This document shows, piece after piece, positions 1 through 7,151 of a stretch of 64,000 bases of DNA. Source of the stretch: Paraburkholderia sediminicola. GTDB lineage: Bacteria > Pseudomonadota > Gammaproteobacteria > Burkholderiales > Burkholderiaceae. The notes beneath the pieces are model-generated. The model saw only the letters and a program-made list of their open reading frames with translations, was not told where the DNA came from and searched no databases. Location of the stretch: contig NZ_CADIKC010000007.1 of the NCBI RefSeq assembly GCF_902859805.1, forward strand, positions 248,001 through 312,000. Reading direction: 5' to 3'. Each line of letters opens with the position of its first letter. Position 1 is the stretch's first letter. Both the position numbers and the translations under genes were made by a program.

Positions 1-85
1 CCCCGATGCGCACGGTTTTCCACTCTTTCGCCATGGCGCCGGTGGCCATGACGGCAAGCGTCACGCACAGTGCGGCCTTCTTCAT
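1..85 (-). CDS. ABC transporter periplasmic binding protein, N-terminal part only
   Basis: Only the first 28 codons lie in the window; the gene runs off the left edge. The minus-strand ATG at 85-83 follows an AGGAGA ribosome site at about 89-94. The peptide begins MKKAALCVTLAVMATGAMA, a signal peptide ending in AMA, and the mature part starts KEWKTVRIG. That start is typical of lysine/arginine/ornithine- or histidine-binding proteins of polar amino acid ABC transporters. Substrate is inferred from about nine mature residues, so an amino-acid binding protein is likely and the exact ligand unknown. Confidence 0.65.
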   Translation of the reverse strand, partial: MKKAALCVTLAVMATGAMAKEWKTVRIG

Positions 86-453
86 GTTTCTCCTGGATCA
101 AACTGATCGTCGTGGTGTGCCGATCTCGACGATCGCCGGCTCGTGGCCGGCCGTCGCTATTCTAGGCGGTCAAAATTGTCGTGCCGCGTGCGCGTGTCGC
201 TCCGGGCCCGGCTGGCGCGCCTTTGACGCCCACGCGCCTCGAAAAGGGCGGTATTTTACCCGATCAGGGGCCGCGCGCCAGTGCGGGACGCCGTCGGCGG
301 CCGGTGGGCGCAGCATGCGTTGTGCATGCGCGACGGTGCCGGGGCGCGATTGCACGGATTTATAGAACGATCCAGTGCGTCGTTGCCGATTGTTTAGTGC
401 GCCTCGCGCCCATACATTCTGTGCATCGCTAATTACTCACCGGGAGATCCCCC
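86..453. other. Intergenic region between divergent genes
   Basis: This 368-base stretch separates the leftward binding-protein gene from the rightward pirin gene, so it must carry both promoters. I see no convincing coding frame. The short open frames here are GC-rich antisense noise without ribosome sites. No clear terminator or operator was recognised. Confidence 0.5.
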
Positions 454-1164
454 ATGATCGAGATTCGCCGTTCCGACGAACGTGGCCACGCCAATCACGG
501 TTGGCTCGACTCGTATCACAGCTTCTCGTTTGCCGACTACCGCGACCCGCAACACGTGCATTTCGGACCGTTGCGGGTGATCAACGAAGACCGCATCGCC
601 GGCGGCCAGGGCTTCGGCACGCACGGCCATCGGGATATGGAAATCGTCACGTATGTGCTCGAAGGCGCGCTCGCGCACCGCGACAGCATGGGCAACGGCT
701 CGACCATCCGTCCCGGCGATGTGCAGCGCATGAGCGCCGGCACGGGCGTGCAGCACAGCGAATTCAACGCATCGCAGGACGAACCGGCGCACCTCTTGCA
801 GATCTGGGTGATCCCGCAGCGTGCGGGTGACCAGCCCGGCTACGAGGAAAAGCGCTTCGACGACGCCGACAAGCGCGGGCGTCTGCGCGTGGTCGCCTCG
901 CCCGACGGCCGCGACGGCTCAGTGACGATTCACGCGGATGCATCGATATACGCGGGGCTGATCGACGGCGCGGAGCAGGCCACGTTTGCGTTGCCGAAAG
1001 GCCGGCTGGCGTATGTGCACGTGGCGCGGGGTGCGCTGACCGTGAATGGCCAGGCGCTTCAGGCCGGCGACGCCGCCAAGCTCAGCGAGACCGATACGGT
1101 GACGCTCGAAAAGGGCGATAACGCTGAAGTGCTGCTGTTCGATCTGGGTCCGCTCAACGGGTAA
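454..1164 (+). CDS. Pirin family protein (cupin, YhhW-like)
   Basis: A 236-residue bicupin. The N-terminal pirin motif is clear: HxH-type metal ligands in GFGTHGHRDMEIVTYVLEG (about residues 54-72) and the later HSEF around residue 103, where metal-binding His and Glu are expected. Family members bind Fe(II) and some, such as E. coli YhhW, oxidise quercetin. Others act as redox-sensing cofactors, so activity cannot be assigned. The length matches the YhhW subfamily rather than 290-residue eukaryotic pirins. The ATG follows a GGGAGA site at about 441-446. It appears monocistronic, ending before the hairpin at 1264-1298. Confidence 0.9.
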   Translation: MIEIRRSDERGHANHGWLDSYHSFSFADYRDPQHVHFGPLRVINEDRIAGGQGFGTHGHRDMEIVTYVLEGALAHRDSMGNGSTIRPGDVQRMSAGTGVQHSEFNASQDEPAHLLQIWVIPQRAGDQPGYEEKRFDDADKRGRLRVVASPDGRDGSVTIHADASIYAGLIDGAEQATFALPKGRLAYVHVARGALTVNGQALQAGDAAKLSETDTVTLEKGDNAEVLLFDLGPLNG

Positions 1165-1263
1165 GGGCGGATCATCGGGCGTCACACAGCGCCCGTTGCT
1201 TGAGGGTGGCTGGTTGCAAGCGCAACGAGTCCCCTGGCTTGAAGTGTGAGCGGCACGCAAACA

Positions 1264-1298
1264 AAAACGCCACGGAAGTTTTTCCGTGGCGTTTTTTC
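1264..1298. terminator. Bidirectional intrinsic terminator
   Basis: The stem AACGCCACGGA pairs with TCCGTGGCGTT and is flanked by an A-run on the left and TTTTTT on the right. It sits between the convergent ends of the pirin gene and the Spy-like gene and can stop transcription from both sides. Confidence 0.85.
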
Positions 1299-1345
1299 AT
1301 CCGGACGACGGTTGCGCGAGCCGCCTTCCGTCTGCGTCGACCCGC

Positions 1346-1876
1346 TTACTGATTCGCAGCCGGCGCCGACGCTGCACCCTTATTATGGTGTTCCCAGCGG
1401 TCACGCATCTTTTCGTGACGCGCTTCCATCTTCGCAAAACGCTGCTTCAGCGCCGTGCTGACGGTGGTCTTCTGCTGGTCGTTCAAGCCGTTATAGAACT
1501 TGAGCCATGCGTCCGAGGTTTGCTGACGCAGTTGCGCGTCTTTCTGCTCGACCTGCTGGTGCGCGGCAGCCATGGCGCTCAGATCCAGAATCGGCTGTTG
1601 CTGCGCCGCCTTCATCTGGTTCTTGATCTGTTCATGATTGGCGCGCATGGCCTCATGGTTCTGTTTCATGGTGTCGAGCGCGGCCTGCCATTGCTTTTCC
1701 TGATCCGCGTTCAGCTTCAACTGATCGTGCAGTTGCGTGAGTTCCTTCATGAAGTGGCCATGCCAGCCACCGGGGCCGCCGTGATCGGCGGGTTGAACGG
1801 CATAGGCAGCGCCCGCGCCAATGGCGAGGGCAGTGGCGGCAACGGCGAGAACGCGCGACATTTTTTTGGTGGACAT
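1346..1876 (-). CDS. Spy/CpxP-like periplasmic protein (LTXXQ family)
   Basis: A 176-residue exported protein. The start at 1876 is chosen because MSTKKMSRVLAVAATALAIG begins a clean signal peptide (cleavage after AYA) and a GGGAG site precedes it; an upstream in-frame ATG at 1912 would bury the signal. The mature part is helical, rich in Gln and Met, with repeated LNADQEKQW and LNDQQK segments like the LTXXQ motifs of Spy and CpxP, which are ATP-independent chaperones or stress sensors. It is divergent from an OmpR/EnvZ-type pair, the same geometry as cpxP and cpxRA, with candidate regulator boxes between them. The C-terminus is low-complexity Ala/Pro. Role as envelope stress effector is inference. 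Confidence 0.85.
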   Translation of the reverse strand: MSTKKMSRVLAVAATALAIGAGAAYAVQPADHGGPGGWHGHFMKELTQLHDQLKLNADQEKQWQAALDTMKQNHEAMRANHEQIKNQMKAAQQQPILDLSAMAAAHQQVEQKDAQLRQQTSDAWLKFYNGLNDQQKTTVSTALKQRFAKMEARHEKMRDRWEHHNKGAASAPAANQ

Positions 1877-1974
1877 GTAAGACTCCCTGTAATGGAATAG
1901 CCGACGATGCAACCGATAATGTGGACGGCCTGCATTCGGTAAGTCACAGCGTAGAGAACTGCGTCCGGCGCTGT

Positions 1975-2039
1975 GTTACGTGGCTTGATGCGGCTGTTAC
2001 GGGTCATTACGTACGGCTTTCACCGTAACACCCGGTAAC
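1975..2039. promoter_or_regulatory. Divergent GTAAC repeat cluster, likely response-regulator boxes
   Basis: Two boxes with the same architecture face opposite ways. On the plus strand GTAAC (2025-2029), five bases, GTAAC (2035-2039) points toward the response regulator gene. On the minus strand GTAAC/GTAAT (1996-2010, read as GTTAC-N5-ATTAC on the plus strand) points toward the Spy-like gene. A further GTTAC lies at 1975-1979, 21 bases from the next. The 10-base half-site period matches OmpR-family direct-repeat binding, and GTAA(A/C)-N5-GTAA resembles the CpxR box. Regulator assignment is inference. Confidence 0.6.
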
Positions 2040-2095
2040 CCTTGCGGGCCGTCTGAAATCGAAAACCCTTCCTGCTGCGCGTTAAACTTCATCCC

Positions 2096-2821
2096 ATGGC
2101 TACTCAAATACTGGTTGTCGACGACGACGTCGAATTGCGTGATCTGCTGCGCGACTATCTGGCCCGTCAGGGCATCGAAGTTTCGGTGCTGCACGACGCG
2201 GGCACGCTCGAGCGCAGGCTCGAACGCGAGCGTCCGGATCTGATCGTGCTCGATCTGATGATGCCGGGCGTAGACGGGCTGACCGCGCTGCGCAAACTGC
2301 GCGCGTCGGGCGACGACATCCCGGTGATCATGCTGACCGCACGTGCTGACGACGTGGACCGCATCGTCGGTCTGGAACTCGGCGCAGACGACTATCTCGG
2401 CAAGCCGTTCAACCCGCGTGAGCTGTTGGCGCGCGTGCAGGCGGTGCTGCGGCGGCGCCGCACGCTGCCGTCGGCGGCGGCGCCGGAGCAGCGCGAGCCG
2501 TTCAACTTCGGCCGCTTCACGCTGGATTTCCAGTCGCGCACGCTGCATCTCGAAGACAAGCCGCTCACGCTGTCGGGCAGCGAATTCGCGCTCCTGAAGA
2601 TTTTCGTCAATCACCCCATGCGCACGCTCACACGTGAGCGCCTGCTCGAACTGCTGCATGGTCCGGAATACGACGGCACCGACCGCGGCATCGACGTCCA
2701 GGTGTGGCGTTTGCGTCGCATTCTCGAAACCGACCCGTCCACGCCGCGTTTCATTCAAACGGTGCGCGGACGCGGCTACGTGTTCGTGCCGGATGGCGAA
2801 CAGCATGCGCCGGCCCATTGA
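2096..2821 (+). CDS. OmpR-family response regulator
   Basis: A 241-residue two-domain regulator. The receiver (residues 1-120) has the acidic pocket VVDDD, phospho-acceptor Asp53 in LIVLDLMMPG, a Thr in MLTARAD and Lys in LGKPFNP. The C-terminal winged helix (about 140-235) ends with the usual RGRGYVF hairpin. It overlaps the kinase gene by 17 bases, indicating translational coupling. The sequence is of the OmpR/RstA type, and the divergent CpxP-like neighbour suggests an envelope-stress circuit. Target genes are probably itself and the Spy-like gene, judged from GTAAC boxes between them. There is no clear SD before the ATG. Confidence 0.93.
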   Translation: MATQILVVDDDVELRDLLRDYLARQGIEVSVLHDAGTLERRLERERPDLIVLDLMMPGVDGLTALRKLRASGDDIPVIMLTARADDVDRIVGLELGADDYLGKPFNPRELLARVQAVLRRRRTLPSAAAPEQREPFNFGRFTLDFQSRTLHLEDKPLTLSGSEFALLKIFVNHPMRTLTRERLLELLHGPEYDGTDRGIDVQVWRLRRILETDPSTPRFIQTVRGRGYVFVPDGEQHAPAH

Positions 2822-4124
2822 TTCGCTGTTCGGGCGCCTGGCGCTGCTAGTTATTGCGGTGCTGCTGCTGTCGCATTTCGCGTGGTACGCGTTGATGCGG
2901 CTCGAGCGCAGCCAACTGCAAACGCGCTACGCAGTCGAGGAAGCCACCTTCCTCGTCGACGCGGTGCGCCAGCACGTCGCCCGTACGCCGGACCAGCCCT
3001 TGCCGTCGCGCGTCAGGCTGGTCGATCCGTCGAGTCCGGATGTGCCGCCGGATAGCACCGCTCTGCCGGCGCCGCTCGAACGCTTCGTCGAGGACGTGCG
3101 CGATCGCATGCCCACCGGTACGCTGGTGCGGATCGGCCAGCCTGGCCGTCCGCCCACGCTATGGGTGCGCGCCACCACGGATCGAAGTTGGATCGTCGTG
3201 CCGGTGCAGCCACTGCGCACGCCTCGTTCCCTCGATCGCACGGTGCTGTGGCTCGCGATTATCTTTTCGTTCGCGGTGATGGCGGCGCTTTTTGCCGCGT
3301 GGGCGCTACAACAGCCATTGCGCTCGCTTGCCCAGGCGGTGGCGCGCTTTGGCCGCGGCCAGCCGGTACCGCCGGTGCCTGAGCGCGGTCCGCGCGAGTT
3401 GCGGCAGTTGACGCACGGCTTCAACCAGATGGTTCAGGAAGTGGCGCGCACCGAAAACGACCGGGCCGTGATGCTGGCCGGCGTCGCGCACGATCTGAAA
3501 ACGCCGCTGGCACGCTTGCGGCTGCGCGCCGAAATGATGGAAGAAGTGAAGATGCGTGACGGCGTGGTGCGCGACGTCGATTCGATGACGCATATCGTCG
3601 AACAGTTTCTGGTGTTCGCACACGACGGCGCCGATCGCAGCGAGGCGGTCGAAGTGGATGGGCAGTGCGAGCGCGTGGTCCGTAGTTATCGTGCGGTCGC
3701 GTCCGGTGCGCCCACGGTGCAGACCGAACTCAACGCAGGGCCGGGTTTCCTGTTGCCGGCGGCAACGCTCGACCGGATCCTATCGAACCTGTTGGACAAC
3801 GCGCATGCCTACGGCGCGCCGCCGATCGTCGTCGCCACGGCGCGCACGGCGCAAGGCTTCACGCTTTCGGTCAGCGACAACGGTGGCGGTATCGCCGCGC
3901 AAGACCTGATCAATGCCAGCCGGCCGTTCGTCCGGCTCGACCCGGCACGTGGCGGCAACGGTCATAGCGGGCTGGGGCTCGCGATCGTCGAGCGTCTGGT
4001 GCGGCGTGCGGGTGGGGAGTGGGAGATCGGCAACCACGAAGGTCGTGGCTTGCGGGTCTTGATGAGCTTTCCCTTCGACGTGGTTCCGCGTGCCGTGGCG
4101 GCTTCGGAAAGCGCCTGGGGTTGA
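2805..4124 (+). CDS. Sensor histidine kinase, EnvZ-like
   Basis: A 439-residue membrane kinase. The order is TM1 (about 10-30), a periplasmic loop of roughly 110 residues, TM2 (about 146-166), HAMP, a DHp domain with phospho-His229 in AGVAHDLKTPLARLR, and an ATPase domain with N box (NLLDNAHAYG), G1 (SDNGGGI) and G2 (GHSGLGLAI). The start at 2805 lies inside the end of the regulator gene and opens directly into TM1. A longer frame upstream is only the shadow of the regulator. The short periplasmic sensor and HDLKTPLAR box resemble EnvZ more than CpxA. It should phosphorylate the preceding regulator. The signal is unknown. Confidence 0.92.
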   Translation: MRRPIDSLFGRLALLVIAVLLLSHFAWYALMRLERSQLQTRYAVEEATFLVDAVRQHVARTPDQPLPSRVRLVDPSSPDVPPDSTALPAPLERFVEDVRDRMPTGTLVRIGQPGRPPTLWVRATTDRSWIVVPVQPLRTPRSLDRTVLWLAIIFSFAVMAALFAAWALQQPLRSLAQAVARFGRGQPVPPVPERGPRELRQLTHGFNQMVQEVARTENDRAVMLAGVAHDLKTPLARLRLRAEMMEEVKMRDGVVRDVDSMTHIVEQFLVFAHDGADRSEAVEVDGQCERVVRSYRAVASGAPTVQTELNAGPGFLLPAATLDRILSNLLDNAHAYGAPPIVVATARTAQGFTLSVSDNGGGIAAQDLINASRPFVRLDPARGGNGHSGLGLAIVERLVRRAGGEWEIGNHEGRGLRVLMSFPFDVVPRAVAASESAWG

Positions 4125-4189
4125 GCGGGGCAAGGGCGGTAAGCGCCTGCCCCGCTATATATATGTCGCTATATGCCGCGATGAGATGT

Positions 4190-4261
4190 CCGAACGCAAG
4201 GTTCGGAATGCGGCGTCTGAGTCGCAATGCCGGATGCGCTGTCTGGAATGCGCTTCCGGCA
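4190..4261. repeat. Two imperfect hairpins between convergent genes
   Basis: CCGAAC-gcaag-GTTCGG (4190-4206) is followed by TGCCGGA/TCCGGCA arms (4228-4234 and 4255-4261) with an inner GCGC/GCGC pair. They lie between the convergent ends of the kinase gene and the small gene at 4271. Neither has a U-tract, so they may be weak or Rho-assisted transcription ends. Confidence 0.4.
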
Positions 4262-4270
4262 AACTCTGCG

Positions 4271-4537
4271 CTAGTCTGAAAACAGCGTGTTCAACGCATT
4301 TGCCGCGTCACCATCCACCGTATTCCACGTTACCGTTTCGGCCTCGAAGATGTAGTGCGTGGTGTACTTGCCGAGACGCGTGAGTATCTCTTCCTGAATC
4401 AGTTCCGGTGCGACCTCCAGCTTCAGATACCACGTGGTCGACGACAAGCGCGTCTGGAACGCGCCATACTCGGCCAGCAGATGGTCGAATGCGTCAGCAT
4501 CCTGATCGCGACAGACGATGACCAAATTTCCCTTCAT
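4271..4537 (-). CDS. Small protein of unknown function, possible Cas2/SinR-like fold
   Basis: An 88-residue protein with no signal peptide or membrane segment. The pattern is a beta strand (KGNLVIVCRD), a helix, then TTWYLKLEVAPELIQEEI, a second helix and a strand THYIFEAETVTW. This resembles the ferredoxin-like layout of Cas2, VapD and SinR-type proteins, in which a Ser/Thr-Thr-Trp strand is common. There is no cas gene nearby, so a CRISPR role is not suggested. The fold assignment is only by eye. Coding is supported by codon bias and by its place between two recognisable genes. Confidence 0.6.
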   Translation of the reverse strand: MKGNLVIVCRDQDADAFDHLLAEYGAFQTRLSSTTWYLKLEVAPELIQEEILTRLGKYTTHYIFEAETVTWNTVDGDAANALNTLFSD

Positions 4538-4738
4538 GCGAATCTCCCGTTAGAGCGGTGGCGGCAACCTCAATGTCAGGGTTGATGATACCTGCTTCGT
4601 TGCGGGACGCCCGAGGCCGGGACTTGCTTTGCATCAGCGACCGTACGCATTGGGTTGCGGACGGCGCGCCGCGCGAATTGAATTTGGAGGCGACCGGCGC
4701 ATTACCCATTACCTGGCGCTAGCCGGCGTCGCCAGTCA

Positions 4739-6430
4739 TCACCAGGCGTTGACCACCGTCCGCGCGGGCGGTGCGGTGTCGTCGGGCGGAAGGGCTTCGG
4801 TGCGGTCGCGGCCGCCCGTCTTTGCCGCATAAAGCGCCGTGTCGGCGCGGCTCATGATGCGCTCGGGCAGATCGTCGGACGAGAGTTCGGTGATGCCGAT
4901 GCTCACGCTCAAGCCCACCGAGGCCGGCAACTTCGGCGAAGGAATGGCCTTCAGGCGCAGGCGCAAGCGTTCGACAACTTCACGGCCGCCCGCCAGATCC
5001 GTGGCCGGCAACAGCAAGCCGAACTCTTCTCCACCGAGCCGCCCGATCGCATCGGTGCCGCGCAACTCGGCCCGGCAGGTATCGACGAAATGTTCGAGCG
5101 CGCGGTCGCCGGCGGCGTGGCCGAAGCGGTCGTTGATCTGCTTGAAGTGGTCGAGGTCGGCGATTGCCATGCACAGCGGCTCATTGCTCGCATGCGCGCG
5201 TTCGATCTCGTGGCGCAGCAGGTCGAGGAAGTAGCGCCGCGACAGCGCGCCGGTCAGCGCATCGTGGCGCGCCTCCGCCGAGAGTAGCGTGTTGGCCGAT
5301 TGCAATTGTTCTGCAAGGTCGCGCGTGGCGCGATGGTGGCGCCGCTCGCGCACGTACGACACGGTGATGACCCACGCGAGCGCGACCGTGCCGGCCAGCG
5401 TCAGAAACACCAGCAGATGGTCGCGCTTGTGATTGCGCAGCAGTTCGGGCCAGGCCGCGAGCGGATCGACCAGATGCGCCGAGAGCCCCGAGTTCAGGCC
5501 GCTACGTGCCTGATACAGCGATGGCGACGGCTGCTCGCTCATGCCGAACAACTGTTCGGCGACACCTGCGGGTACCCAGTGCGCCTGTTCGCGCACGCGC
5601 GTATCGACCTGAATCTGGATGTCGGGGAGGATCTCGCGGCGATAGATGGTCAGGCGCTCGGCGGCGCTCATCTTTGTTACGCGCGAGTTCGGCAGTGCGT
5701 GGCCTTCGAGCGTGCTGTTGTGCGCCATGATAATGACGCCGTTTTCATCGGCGACGAAGGTGCCGGCATGCGCAACCCAGTGGCGTAACCGCGCGATCCC
5801 CACCTTGGCCACCACGACCCCCACCAGCATACCGTCGGCGTACACCGGCGCCGCGATGAAGATGCCCGGCTCACCGCTCTGGCGGCCGACGCCATAGGCT
5901 TCCGAAAACGCACCGAGCAAGGCATTCGTCAGGTAGCCGCGCATGCGCATGTCCGCGCCGATGAAGGTGTGCTCTGCCGCAAGCGGTCGATTGACGGAGT
6001 TGCTCGAAGCGACGCAGATGCCGTTGGTATTGACGAGCCAGATCTGGTCGAGCCCGGAGAAGCCTTGGGCGTCGTGCAGGAAATTGCTCACGGTGAGCAT
6101 GCGCGGGTCTTTTAACAACGCGGCGCGCAGGGCGGGTTCCGCCGCTTCGCCGTTCGCGGCATAATTCTGCGATTGCACCAGCGCGTGCTGGACCACGTCC
6201 ATTTCGGCCATGGTTGCGGGGATGGCGCGAGACATGGCGAGGTCGCTGGCGATCACCTCCGCCATGTTGTCGACGATCGACGTGGACATCTGGCGTTGCG
6301 TGCGCAAAGCCGCGTCCAGCTCTTGCTGTACCATCCGGTCCGCGACCATGCCGGCCACGAACCAGCAAACGAGCACGATCAGCGCGAAGCTGATCGGTCC
6401 GGTTGCCTGGCGCAAGGTTGTCCTGTTCAT
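4739..6430 (-). CDS. Membrane diguanylate cyclase with periplasmic dCache sensor
   Basis: A 563-residue protein. The start at 6430 is chosen for its AGAGGG site; an ATG 11 codons upstream lacks one. TM1 spans about 11-31, a periplasmic double-Cache-like domain about 35-345 (with LVNTNGICVASSN and FIAAPVY, as in DctB-type sensors), and TM2 about 353-375. The GGDEF domain occupies about 395-555. The active site reads GGEEF and is intact. An inhibitory RxxD site (RGTD) sits exactly five residues before it, so product feedback by c-di-GMP is expected. It makes c-di-GMP from two GTP at the inner membrane. The ligand is unknown. Confidence 0.93.
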   Translation of the reverse strand: MNRTTLRQATGPISFALIVLVCWFVAGMVADRMVQQELDAALRTQRQMSTSIVDNMAEVIASDLAMSRAIPATMAEMDVVQHALVQSQNYAANGEAAEPALRAALLKDPRMLTVSNFLHDAQGFSGLDQIWLVNTNGICVASSNSVNRPLAAEHTFIGADMRMRGYLTNALLGAFSEAYGVGRQSGEPGIFIAAPVYADGMLVGVVVAKVGIARLRHWVAHAGTFVADENGVIIMAHNSTLEGHALPNSRVTKMSAAERLTIYRREILPDIQIQVDTRVREQAHWVPAGVAEQLFGMSEQPSPSLYQARSGLNSGLSAHLVDPLAAWPELLRNHKRDHLLVFLTLAGTVALAWVITVSYVRERRHHRATRDLAEQLQSANTLLSAEARHDALTGALSRRYFLDLLRHEIERAHASNEPLCMAIADLDHFKQINDRFGHAAGDRALEHFVDTCRAELRGTDAIGRLGGEEFGLLLPATDLAGGREVVERLRLRLKAIPSPKLPASVGLSVSIGITELSSDDLPERIMSRADTALYAAKTGGRDRTEALPPDDTAPPARTVVNAW

Positions 6431-6889
6431 CGACCCTCTGATTCGTCTGGCTGTGACATGCAACTAGCTCATTCGTGGCAGCGCCCCGGCGCTGTTTCGC
6501 ACCTGTGGAAACTGCTGGCGATACGCCCTCGGTGCGGGCCGCGTTGTAGACCGGCAAAACCGCAAAGAAGCATGCCGTCTCTTGATTTTAACCGTCATGG
6601 GGCCTGACGCCACCGTTATTGCGGGAATGCGAAGTGCATCCGCTTTGCCCATCAGGTTCTTAACGGCAGCGCATCAGCTTTCTGAATGGCTGCGTGGGTT
6701 TAACAGGTGTTTGAAACCCGATCCGCGCGGTGATCGCGATTGATGGGAAAGTGGCTGGCCGAAAGTAGATGGTTCGCTATACGTGCTTCAGCGTCGCCGG
6801 CGGAGGGTGGTTGCGGGGGTGTTCGGCGCTATTTGTTGCTATTTGCCGTGAAAGGTTGTGCCTGAAACATAGGATGGTGTAGTGTCGTG
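6431..6889. other. Non-coding stretch upstream of the ABC transporter leader
   Basis: Between the leftward cyclase gene and the rightward transporter leader I find no convincing gene. Short frames lack ribosome sites. Promoters for both divergent units must lie here or just beyond. Confidence 0.5.
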
Positions 6890-7016
6890 CCGTCCAAAAC
6901 AAGGAAAGCCCGCCAGCCTTCGGGCGGCGCCTGCGGCGACAGGAGCCCGGCTTGACGGTTGCGGTCCCGGGCAGTCTTGCCCACGGCCCCGTCTGTCACC
7001 GGTCCACGTGTCTCCA
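6890..7016 (+). promoter_or_regulatory. Structured GC-rich leader with competing hairpins
   Basis: About 135-260 bases upstream of the ABC permease start. GCCCGG (6945-6950) can pair with CCGGGC (6967-6972), while GGGCA (6969-6973) can instead pair with TGCCC (6978-6982). The two stems share bases and exclude each other. GACAG (6938-6942) and CTGTC (6993-6997) could close the element, and CCCG/CGGG form a further hairpin near 6909-6924. This is the geometry of a switching leader. It does not match the ykkC, yybP-ykoY or other riboswitch consensus sequences I know. Function is unproven. Confidence 0.4.
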
Positions 7017-7151
7017 ACGCTAACGATTTACCGCGCACATGCGTTTTGCCATGCCTGATTTCCGCTGTCTGGACCGATCTACAGACTGCCGCGCCGAAGC
7101 CGCGGCCCCCTGCGTGCGTTTGAATACCTGTATGAATAGGGAGAGCGTCTG

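Noticed and set aside
2634..2804. Upstream extension of the kinase frame
   Set aside because: It lies inside the response regulator's winged-helix coding region in another frame, has Cys/Ser/Arg noise composition and no ribosome site. The start at 2805 is better.
6890..7016. Assignment of the leader to a guanidine (ykkC) or manganese (yybP-ykoY) riboswitch
   Set aside because: The conserved core motifs of those classes are not visible, so only an unassigned structured leader is reported.
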